This document shows, piece after piece, positions 16,046-22,969 of a stretch of DNA of 37,028 bases (position 1 is its first letter; the number at the start of each line of letters is the position of its first letter). The DNA comes from Desulfovibrio sp. Its GTDB lineage: Bacteria > Desulfobacterota > Desulfovibrionia > Desulfovibrionales > Desulfovibrionaceae. The position numbers and the translations under genes are program-made. The stretch spans positions 1-37,028 of the forward strand of contig JAISRC010000126.1 in NCBI GenBank assembly GCA_031273845.1. Direction: 5' to 3'. The notes below the pieces were generated by a model. That model saw only the letters and a list, made by a program, of their open reading frames with translations. It ran no database searches and had not been told where the DNA came from.

Positions 16046-17269
16046 ATGAAAATTCTGGTCATCAACTGCGGCAGTTCTTCCTTCAAGTATCAACTATGGG
16101 ACATGCAGACGCACAAAGTGCTCTGTTCCGGTTTGGTGGAACGCATCGGTGATGCTGTCGGACGGCTCATCCATAAAAAGAATCCCGACACGGAGGCCGA
16201 GCGCAAAACGAGCGAGGACGGGGTGTTCCCCGACCACACGGCAGGTATGATGCGGGTTATGGCCCTGCTCACCGACCCAGAAGCCGGGGCCCTGAAAGAG
16301 CTTTCGGAAATAAGCGCCTGCGGGCACCGCGTGGTGCAGGGCGGCGAGGAATTCACGAAATCAGCCCTGATTACCGAGGAAGTGCTGGACAACGTGCGTA
16401 AGCTTTCTCCTCTCGCGCCGCTGCATAACCCGGCCTGCATCCAGGGCATTGAAGTGATCATGAAAATTCTGCCCGATTGTCCGTCCGTCGCGGTTTTCGA
16501 CACGGAATTTCATTCCTCCATGCCCCCGCGCGCCTATATGTACGCCCTGCCGTACGAGTACTACGAACGGAACCGCATTCGGCGCTACGGCTTCCACGGT
16601 ACATCGCACGGCTATGTCGCCGGCAAGGCGGCGGAGTTTCTCGGCAAAGCGCCCGAAGAGGTCAACGTCATCGTCTGTCATCTGGGCAACGGTTGCTCCA
16701 TCAGCGCCGTGCGCGGGGGCAAATGCGCGGATACCAGCATGGGGCTGACGCCGCTGGCAGGGGTGATCATGGGTACGCGTTGCGGGGACATAGACCCGGC
16801 CATCCCGGCTTACCTGGGCGCGCAAACGGGCTTGAGCGCGGCGAGAATAGACGCCTTGCTCAACCGCGAGAGCGGCCTTAAAGGCATCTGCGGCCTCAAC
16901 GACATGCGCGACATCCACGCCGCCTGCGCCGAAGGCAACGCGAAGGCAAAACTGGCCCTGGACATGTTTTGTTACAGCATCAAAAAATACATCGGCGCCT
17001 ATTATGCCGTGCTGGGCAGGGTGGACGCCCTGGCCTTTACCGCCGGCATAGGCGAAAACGACAACGTCACCCGCGCAACCGTCTGCGAAGGTCTTGAGGG
17101 CCTCGGCATAGCCGTGGATACGGCTGCAAACAATGTGCGCTCATCCGATCCGCGCGCGATAAGCCCCAAGGGCGCGAAAGTGTCCGTTCTCGTCATACCG
17201 ACCAATGAGGAACTGGCTATAGCCCAGGCCGCGCAACGCGTACTGCGGGAACTCGGAAAGTCTTTGTGA
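16046..17269 (+). CDS. ackA: Acetate kinase
   Basis: This 407-residue cytoplasmic enzyme interconverts acetyl phosphate plus ADP with acetate plus ATP, the substrate-level ATP step when lactate is oxidised to acetate. The family motifs are all present: N-terminal LVINCGSSSFKY (residues 4-15), RRYGFHGTSHGYV, HLGNGCSISAV, DTSMGLTPLAGVIMGTRCGDIDP, and FTAGIGEN near the C-terminus. Length is typical (about 400). ATG 16046 is chosen because it starts the canonical MKILVINCGSS and has AAAGGTG upstream; the frame is open further 5' only through the hairpin repeats. No phosphotransacetylase gene is adjacent. The leader with two hairpins and a clear promoter suggests separate control. Confidence 0.97.
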   Translation: MKILVINCGSSSFKYQLWDMQTHKVLCSGLVERIGDAVGRLIHKKNPDTEAERKTSEDGVFPDHTAGMMRVMALLTDPEAGALKELSEISACGHRVVQGGEEFTKSALITEEVLDNVRKLSPLAPLHNPACIQGIEVIMKILPDCPSVAVFDTEFHSSMPPRAYMYALPYEYYERNRIRRYGFHGTSHGYVAGKAAEFLGKAPEEVNVIVCHLGNGCSISAVRGGKCADTSMGLTPLAGVIMGTRCGDIDPAIPAYLGAQTGLSAARIDALLNRESGLKGICGLNDMRDIHAACAEGNAKAKLALDMFCYSIKKYIGAYYAVLGRVDALAFTAGIGENDNVTRATVCEGLEGLGIAVDTAANNVRSSDPRAISPKGAKVSVLVIPTNEELAIAQAAQRVLRELGKSL

Positions 17270-17419
17270 CGGGACCTGAAGCAATTTGGTTTTGAGATAC
17301 CCCCTCCGGCGTCGCAAAACCTTTCCGGTTTTATAGCGCTCACTCTTGCAGGTAAGTGCCGCTTTTTCCGTTCGGGCGTCCTTATATTCAGTCGGTGAAA
17401 AAGCGACGGGAGAGAAAAA

Positions 17420-19015
17420 TTGAAGAATGACAAGTTCGTTGCGGAACTCCTGATCGTCGCGGCGCTGCTTGTGATGCCGGCAGGCGGCGTTGCGGCGACG
17501 GAAACGCCGCTTCTCAAAGTGTCGGGCGGCGTGATAAAGGGCCGGCAAGAGGGAAATATACGTGTTTACAAAGGGATACCCTATGCGAAGCCGCCCGTTG
17601 GAGAACTGCGTTTCGCCCCGCCTCAGGATGCGGAACCGTGGGCGGACGAACTTAACTGCGCCGACTTCGGCCGGCGCTGTATGCAGGTTTTTCCGTTTTT
17701 TGCAAACCCGCAAGCCCTGTCCGAGGATTGTCTCACGCTGAACGTCTGGACTCCCGCCAAAGCGGGTGAGGCCGCCGCACTCCCGGTCTATGTGTTCATC
17801 CACGGCGGCGGTTTCGCGGCCGGGTCGGGGGCGTTCTCGTTATACAACGGAGAAAACTTTGCGAAAAAAGGCATCGTGGCGGTCACGATCAATTACCGTC
17901 TGGGCGCTCTGGGCTTCTTCGCATCGCGCGAAACCTTGAATCGCTACGGCACGACCGGCAACTGGGGGATTCTGGATCAGATCAAAGCCCTCGAATGGGT
18001 CAGGGACAACATTGCCGCCTTCGGCGGCGACCCCGGCAAGGTTACTGTGGGGGGCGAGTCCGCGGGCAGCTTCAGCGTTTCGGCGCTGATGACGAGTCCT
18101 CTCGCCGCAGGATTGTTCCGCGGGGTGATCATGGAAAGCGGGTCCATCCTGTCCCTGCCCGCGCTCTCATACTATGCGCGGAGCGACCTGCAAAAGTCGA
18201 TAGAGGTGTCCGGCATGCTGGCGGACATTTTCGGAGCGGCCGACGATGCTGACGGGCTTGAGAAAATGCGCCGGGCCGATGCCGATGTGTTGGCGTATTT
18301 CAGTGTTTTCATTCCCGACCAGACGACGACCCCGGCATTTTTTTTAACCCCGGTCTTCGACGGTGGGGCCATACCCGAAGACCCGCTCGGCGCCGTATCC
18401 TCCGGCGCTTTCGCCAAAGTAAATCTTCTGCTCGGCTTCAACAACGACGAAGGCAGTCTGTTCGTTCCGGAGAAAACCGGCGAGAGCGGATACAAGACGC
18501 TGACAATGCGGGCCTTCGGCGGTGAAAAGGGACTCCGGATACTTGAACGATTCAGGGTTGACGCGGAACACACGGCCCTGCAGAGGGCGCGGCAGACTCT
18601 CGCATACGGAGTGTTCACCGCCGGGATAAAACGCTTCGCCGACATCATCGCCGATGCCGGCGGCAAGGTCTACATGTACAAGTTCAACTATGACGCGCCC
18701 GACAACAGGCGGAACGGCCTGGGGGCGGCGCACGCCATGGAGTTGCCCTTTGTTTTCAACAACGGTACGGGCGGAGCATCGTCCGACAGGGCATCCGCGA
18801 AACTTGCCGATGAAATGCACACGCGATGGGCGAACTTTATCAAAACCGGCGATGTGAACGTAGGGGACCCCCTTCCTTCGGACGTGCAATGGCCGAAATA
18901 CGACTCGAAGGATACGGGTGTGCTGTACCTGGACGAAAAAATCACGGCGGGGCCTCTTGTGGACAGGGAGAATATCGACTACGCGGCGGATTTACTGTTC
19001 GGCGGCAGAAACTGA
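17420..19015 (+). CDS. Secreted type-B carboxylesterase
   Basis: This 531-residue protein is an alpha/beta-hydrolase of the carboxylesterase type B (p-nitrobenzyl esterase/cholinesterase) family. A signal peptide is evident at residues 1-26 (hydrophobic AELLIVAALLVMPAGGVAA), so it is exported to the periplasm or beyond. The family marker SEDCLTLNVW is at 101-110, the oxyanion loop HGGGF at 128-132, and the nucleophile Ser214 in GGESAGS. The acid lies in GFNNDEGSLF and the likely catalytic His in GAAHAMELPF. The start is TTG at 17420 with GGGAG eight bases upstream; no ATG precedes the signal peptide. The substrate is unknown. It is not evidently in an operon: a 150-base gap separates it from ackA, and a long hairpin follows. 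Confidence 0.92.
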   Translation: MKNDKFVAELLIVAALLVMPAGGVAATETPLLKVSGGVIKGRQEGNIRVYKGIPYAKPPVGELRFAPPQDAEPWADELNCADFGRRCMQVFPFFANPQALSEDCLTLNVWTPAKAGEAAALPVYVFIHGGGFAAGSGAFSLYNGENFAKKGIVAVTINYRLGALGFFASRETLNRYGTTGNWGILDQIKALEWVRDNIAAFGGDPGKVTVGGESAGSFSVSALMTSPLAAGLFRGVIMESGSILSLPALSYYARSDLQKSIEVSGMLADIFGAADDADGLEKMRRADADVLAYFSVFIPDQTTTPAFFLTPVFDGGAIPEDPLGAVSSGAFAKVNLLLGFNNDEGSLFVPEKTGESGYKTLTMRAFGGEKGLRILERFRVDAEHTALQRARQTLAYGVFTAGIKRFADIIADAGGKVYMYKFNYDAPDNRRNGLGAAHAMELPFVFNNGTGGASSDRASAKLADEMHTRWANFIKTGDVNVGDPLPSDVQWPKYDSKDTGVLYLDEKITAGPLVDRENIDYAADLLFGGRN

Positions 19016-19030
19016 CATGCACCGAAACTA

Positions 19031-19101
19031 TTAGGGAAACGCTGATTTATTTCTTTGAGGGGGCGGAGTCTCCTCAAAGAAATAAATCAGCGTTTCCTTA
19101 A
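19031..19101. repeat. Near-perfect 30-bp inverted repeat element
   Basis: Arms 19031-19060 and 19072-19101 are complementary at 29 of 30 positions around an 11-base loop. Each arm contains AACGCTGATTTATTTCTTTG or its complement. The right half matches 21464-21510, so this is a mobile or dispersed repeat rather than a terminator. It has no reading frame of its own and joins directly to the acyl carrier protein remnant. Confidence 0.85.
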
Positions 19102-19102
19102 A

Positions 19103-19319
19103 GAATTGAAGCTCGAAGACGTGAATCCGCAGGATATTGAGAATGACGCGCTCCTTTTCGACGAAGGCCCCGGTCTGGATTCCCTCGACGCCGTTGAACC
19201 GGTGGTGCTTTTACAGCGCCATTTCGGTCTGTCCATGCAGGATCAGGAAGAAGCCCGCCGGACATTTGGCCTCGGTAAACGCGCTTTCCGCCTATATTGA
19301 AGCCCGTCCGGCATGCTGA
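19103..19319 (+). pseudogene. Acyl carrier protein, truncated and frameshifted
   Basis: This remnant encodes an acyl carrier protein with the phosphopantetheine site GLDSLDAVE still intact. It has three defects. The first 15 or so residues and the start codon are replaced by the hairpin element at 19031-19101. The usual DAVEL after the serine reads DAVEP. One extra base near 19267-19270 breaks the frame: reading continues in frame as GLGKRAF, while the next frame gives ASVNALSAYIEAR, the expected C-terminal helix, ending at 19319. The sequence resembles carrier proteins of aryl-polyene or other specialised fatty-acid clusters more than the housekeeping AcpP. No biosynthetic neighbours remain, so it is probably a dead fragment. 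Confidence 0.8.
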
Positions 19320-19341
19320 CGGCCGCAACGCCGGCCCCGGC

Positions 19342-19389
19342 GGGCGGCGGCCTGCCGCCCCGGTTCCTTGTCCACCCGGATAACCGGGT
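19342..19389 (-). terminator. Hairpins downstream of RNase Y
   Basis: Two stems follow the rny stop codon on the minus strand: ACCCGG/CCGGGT with loop ATAA (19374-19389), then GGGCGGC/GCCGCCC (19342-19360). No T-tract follows, so their role as terminators is uncertain. Confidence 0.35.
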
Positions 19390-19400
19390 CGCGCGCCGGT

Positions 19401-20960
19401 TTATTTTGCGTAGCCTACGGCCCTGCGCTCACGGATCACCGTGACCCGTATCTGGCCGGGATAGGTCAGATTGGACTCGATTTTTGCCGCGATGTCCTTG
19501 CAGAGCAGATAGGTGCTGTCGTCGTCCACATCGTCGGAATTGACCATCACGCGTATTTCGCGCCCGGCCTGTATGGCGTATGCCTTGGAAATGCCGCTGA
19601 AGGAACTTGCAATGTTTTCCAGGTCTTCAAGGCGTTTGACGTAATTTTCCAGCAGTTCCTTGCGCGCGCCGGGACGCGCGCCGGAAAGGCTGTCCGCCGC
19701 CTGCACAAGCACGGCCAGAGCGCTTTTCGGCGGGGTATCTTCATGGTGCGCGGCTATGGCATGGATGATGTCCTTGTTTTCCCCATAGCGCTTGGCCACA
19801 TCGGCCCCTATGGCCGCATGCGATCCTTCTATCTCGTGGTCCAGGGCCTTGCCTATGTCGTGGAGCAGGCCCGCCCGTTTGGCCCTCTTGATGTCCAGGT
19901 CCAGTTCGGCCGCCATGACCCCGCACAGGGACGCCACTTCCAGTGAATGTTGCAGCACGTTCTGCGAGAAACTGGTGCGGAATTTGAGCTGGCCGAGCAG
20001 ACGCACGATGTCCGGGTGCATGCCGTGCACGCCGGCGTCAAAGGTGGCCTGTTCGCCCACTTCGCGCACATGGACTTCAAGCTCCTGCTCGACCTTGCGC
20101 ACGATGTCCTCAATACGGGCGGGGTGTATGCGGCCGTCCTGTATGAGGTGCTCCAAGGCCATCTTGGCTACCTGCCGGCGCAGAGGACTGTAGGCCGAAA
20201 GAATGACCGTCTCCGGGGTGTCGTCTATGATCAGATCCACGCCGGTCGCCGCTTCCAAGGCGCGGATGTTGCGTCCTTCGCGGCCTATGATGCGCCCTTT
20301 CATGTCTTCGCTGGGCAGGGTGACGGTGGTCACCGTCTGCTCGGCCACATAGTCGCCCGCGTAGCGCTGGATGGCGGTCGCCAGTATCTCCTTGGCCTTC
20401 CTGTCCGCGATCTCCCTGGCCTCGGTTTCGATGAGCCGCATCATGCGCGCGGCCTCATGCCGGCTTTTGGCCTCTATATCCGCAAAAAGGCCGGCCCTGG
20501 CTTCTTCCATGGTCAGCCCGGCGACTTCCTGCAAACGTTTTTCCTGCTCGCTTATCTTCTCGGACAAAAGCTCCCGCAGTTCCTCTATTTCTTTGCCCTT
20601 GCGGGTAAAATCCCTTTCCGTCAGCAGAAAGTCCTGCTCTTTTTTGCGGGCGTTCTCCAGTTTGGCCTCAAGCTTTTCACTCTGTTCTTCAAGTTTTTTG
20701 TCCCTGGCCTTAAGCTCGCGCTCACGTTCCTTCAGTTCCGCTTCCATAAGACGCTTGGCTTCCAGCACCTCATCCTTGCCCTGGAGAATAATTTCCTTTT
20801 TGTGCGCCTGCGCTTCCTTGCGCGCCTCCTCAACAATTCTCCGGGCGAGTTCGTCGGCACCCTTGAGGCGCCTTGCCCCGGCCATCCGAACCAGCAACAG
20901 GCTCAACGCCGCGCCGCAGAGGGCCGCGATGACGGCACAGATAATAAGGCTTGTATCCAT
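19401..20960 (-). CDS. rny: Ribonuclease Y
   Basis: This 519-residue membrane-anchored endoribonuclease begins bulk mRNA decay. A single N-terminal transmembrane segment (about residues 3-25) is followed by a long charged coiled coil (about 35-195, rich in Lys and Glu), a KH RNA-binding domain (about 210-275, with GRIIGREGRN), and an HD domain (about 335-430) with His338, the metal pair His367-Asp368 in LLHDIGKA, and AAHHED. Length matches the family (about 520). ATG 20960 is chosen because TGAGGTT lies directly upstream and the membrane anchor begins at once; the frame is open ten codons further. It appears monocistronic, with mobile repeats immediately upstream. Confidence 0.97.
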   Translation of the reverse strand: MDTSLIICAVIAALCGAALSLLLVRMAGARRLKGADELARRIVEEARKEAQAHKKEIILQGKDEVLEAKRLMEAELKERERELKARDKKLEEQSEKLEAKLENARKKEQDFLLTERDFTRKGKEIEELRELLSEKISEQEKRLQEVAGLTMEEARAGLFADIEAKSRHEAARMMRLIETEAREIADRKAKEILATAIQRYAGDYVAEQTVTTVTLPSEDMKGRIIGREGRNIRALEAATGVDLIIDDTPETVILSAYSPLRRQVAKMALEHLIQDGRIHPARIEDIVRKVEQELEVHVREVGEQATFDAGVHGMHPDIVRLLGQLKFRTSFSQNVLQHSLEVASLCGVMAAELDLDIKRAKRAGLLHDIGKALDHEIEGSHAAIGADVAKRYGENKDIIHAIAAHHEDTPPKSALAVLVQAADSLSGARPGARKELLENYVKRLEDLENIASSFSGISKAYAIQAGREIRVMVNSDDVDDDSTYLLCKDIAAKIESNLTYPGQIRVTVIRERRAVGYAK

Positions 20961-21125
20961 TGTAACCTCACGGTCAAGTTCGGCGGGCATATTACTGGGT
21001 GCGGAAAGTATTTCACCCTTTTTGCAAGATCGCTTCGGCGAAAAATGTGCTTTTCGCTCCGCTCATGCCGCTCCGCGGCGGGCCGGTTTTGCGTCCGGCT
21101 GTTACCCGGTACAAAAAGAATGCTC

Positions 21126-21252
21126 TAGGAGCCTGTCGGACTTTATTTATAACATATTGAATTTATTAATACACAACTTTTGTTGCATTCATAATACTCA
21201 AAAATATCAATATGTTAACTCAATATAAATCTCTCACTTCGACAGGCTCCTA
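21126..21252. mobile_element. TA-flanked MITE, copy 1
   Basis: This 127-base AT-rich element has ends TAGGAGCCTGTCG and CGACAGGCTCCTA. A subterminal inverted pair, AACATATTGA and TCAATATGTT, lies inside. It has no coding capacity. Two related copies lie at 36194-36331 and from 36914 to the window end. The TA at each end could be a duplicated TA target, as for IS630/mariner- or some IS5-type transposases, which would have to act in trans. Confidence 0.8.
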
Positions 21253-21253
21253 G

Positions 21254-21512
21254 CGAAGCACTGATTTAACCGGGGCGCTGCCCCGAACCCCGCCGGGGGA
21301 AACTACTACAAGATCTTGTCCGCCTTCACTTCGTTCAGGACGGACAGGCCCCCGGACCCCCTCAAATATAACCTGCTGAAATATTTATTAGGGGTGGAGG
21401 GGCCGTTCGTCCCGAACCAGGTGAGGGCGAACAAATTTGAGCAAGGCGCCCCTGCCGGGGGAGTTTGAGGGGGCGGAGCCTCCTCAAAGAAATAAATCAG
21501 CTTTTCCTTAGA
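21254..21512. repeat. Longer relative of the 19031-19101 repeat
   Basis: The left end has AAGCACTGATTTA and the right end TAAATCAGCTTTTCCTT, a degenerate inverted pair. The last 50 bases or so (GAGGGGGCGGAG, CCTCCTCAAAGAAATAAATC) match the right half of the hairpin at 19031-19101. The 200 bases between contain several GC stem-loops, such as GGGGCGCTGCCCC, and no recognisable protein. It abuts MITE copy 1, and both fill the gap between rny and the next gene; 20961-21125 shows nothing further. Confidence 0.6.
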
Positions 21513-21586
21513 GCGTTTTGCGAATGAAGTTGCAAAATGCTCAGGCGGCGGCCGATGCCCCGCGACAAGTTTTTCCCGGGGGTTGC

Positions 21587-22099
21587 ATGTTTTCTGATCC
21601 TGTTGCGGCGACCATGGTCATGCAGATACTATTTTTTATCGGCATGGTCGTCATGTTTTTTTTTCTGGCCCGCGCCATGTCCGCGCAGGGCGAGGAAACG
21701 CGCGAGGCCCTGCGCAAGCAGCAGATGTACCTGGCCGATCTGGAACGGCAGCTTATGGACATGAGTTTCCTGTTGCGGCGCATGCAGGGCGGTGAAGAAA
21801 ACATTCCCGCCGCGGATCCCGGCCGTTTGCACGAACTCCCCCTGACCGGGCAAAGGGACGCCTTGTTATCCATGCCGGCTCGGAAATCCGGCATCACAGC
21901 CGCGGCGTCCGACGGTCTTCTTCTGCAGCCCCCGCTCGTATCCCGGCCGTCGGTGGAAAATTACGATCCCGAAAACGACCCTTATCTTTTTGAAGACGAC
22001 GGCCTCGCGCCGGGCATGAGCCGGGAAGGAGGGACACGGGACGGGTTGCGGGAGGCCGAAGCGCACATTCCGTCCGCACGGAGAAACGCAAGGAGATGA
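21587..22099 (+). CDS. Small membrane protein upstream of NAD kinase
   Basis: I do not recognise this 170-residue protein. It has one strongly hydrophobic N-terminal segment (about residues 8-30, VMQILFFIGMVVMFFFLARA), then a charged heptad-like coiled-coil stretch (about 33-66), then a proline- and acid-rich tail with no fixed pattern. That layout suits a single-pass membrane anchor with a cytoplasmic coiled coil. ATG 21587 is chosen because it places the membrane segment at the N-terminus and has GGGGG upstream; the frame is open 23 codons further into repeat-like DNA. Its stop overlaps the NAD kinase start (ATGA), so the two are translationally coupled. The function is unknown. Confidence 0.75.
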   Translation: MFSDPVAATMVMQILFFIGMVVMFFFLARAMSAQGEETREALRKQQMYLADLERQLMDMSFLLRRMQGGEENIPAADPGRLHELPLTGQRDALLSMPARKSGITAAASDGLLLQPPLVSRPSVENYDPENDPYLFEDDGLAPGMSREGGTRDGLREAEAHIPSARRNARR

Positions 22100-22959
22100 G
22101 CGGGAAGCACGCTGTTCCTTCATTGGTCCTTGTGGTGAAAAAAGGCAATTCCCGCGCCGAGGCGACTTGCGCGGAAACAGCACGGATGCTTGCCGGCCGG
22201 GGGGTTCCCTTCAGCCTGATATACCACCCCGGAGAATACCCCGACGGAGCTGTCCCGCCCGGCACCGGACTCATACTGGTTTTCGGCGGTGACGGAACCT
22301 TTATCTCCGTTGCCCGCAAATATCTGGACATGGGCGTGCCTTTGGGCGGGGTGAACTTCGGGCGCGTGGGTTTTCTGAACGAACTTTCCCCGGGAAACTG
22401 CACCGCCGTCCTTGAAAAAGTTCTGGACAACGGCTTGTCAACGGAAAAACGCATGTCCCTGCGCTATGCGCTGCTGCGCGGCAACGGCGAAAGAGTTCAG
22501 GGCGAGGCCGTCAACGATGTGGTGCTGACGCGCGGCCAATTGGCGCGCCTGTGCAACCTGTGCCTTTCCGTAAACGGCAGGCCTTTTGTTTCCTTGCGCT
22601 CGGACGGGCTGATCTTTTCAACGCCCACCGGGTCTTCGGGCTACTCCGGCTCGGCCGGGGGGCCGCTGATGGCACCGGATCTCAATACTTACGCGGTTAC
22701 GGCCATTTGTCCTTATCTGAACAGTTTTCATCCTCTGGCGCTCGGCCCGGAAACGCTTTTTTCCGCATATGTCGGTGAGCCTTCTCCGGATATTTACCTC
22801 ACCGTGGACGGGCAGGAAAGCCTGCCCCTCGCGGGAGGAGACGTCCTGGAGGTCCGGGGACTGCGGGAACGCTTGATAATGGCTGATTTCGGGGTAGCCG
22901 GCTATTTTGACCGCCTGTTGCAGAGAGGTTTTGCCTCGGCAGGCCCGGATACGGAATAA
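22096..22959 (+). CDS. nadK: NAD kinase
   Basis: This 287-residue cytoplasmic enzyme phosphorylates NAD to NADP. The diagnostic GGDG is at residues 64-67 in LVFGGDGTFI. NFGRVGFLNEL follows, then NDVVLTRG, and the second signature DGLIFSTPTGSSGYSGSAGGP around residues 170-190. Length is typical. The start overlaps the stop of the small membrane protein gene by the sequence ATGA. Its 3' end lies ten bases from the end of the convergent signalling operon, with no obvious terminator between, so the two transcripts probably overlap. Confidence 0.96.
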   Translation: MSGKHAVPSLVLVVKKGNSRAEATCAETARMLAGRGVPFSLIYHPGEYPDGAVPPGTGLILVFGGDGTFISVARKYLDMGVPLGGVNFGRVGFLNELSPGNCTAVLEKVLDNGLSTEKRMSLRYALLRGNGERVQGEAVNDVVLTRGQLARLCNLCLSVNGRPFVSLRSDGLIFSTPTGSSGYSGSAGGPLMAPDLNTYAVTAICPYLNSFHPLALGPETLFSAYVGEPSPDIYLTVDGQESLPLAGGDVLEVRGLRERLIMADFGVAGYFDRLLQRGFASAGPDTE

Positions 22960-22969
22960 ACATTGCCGG

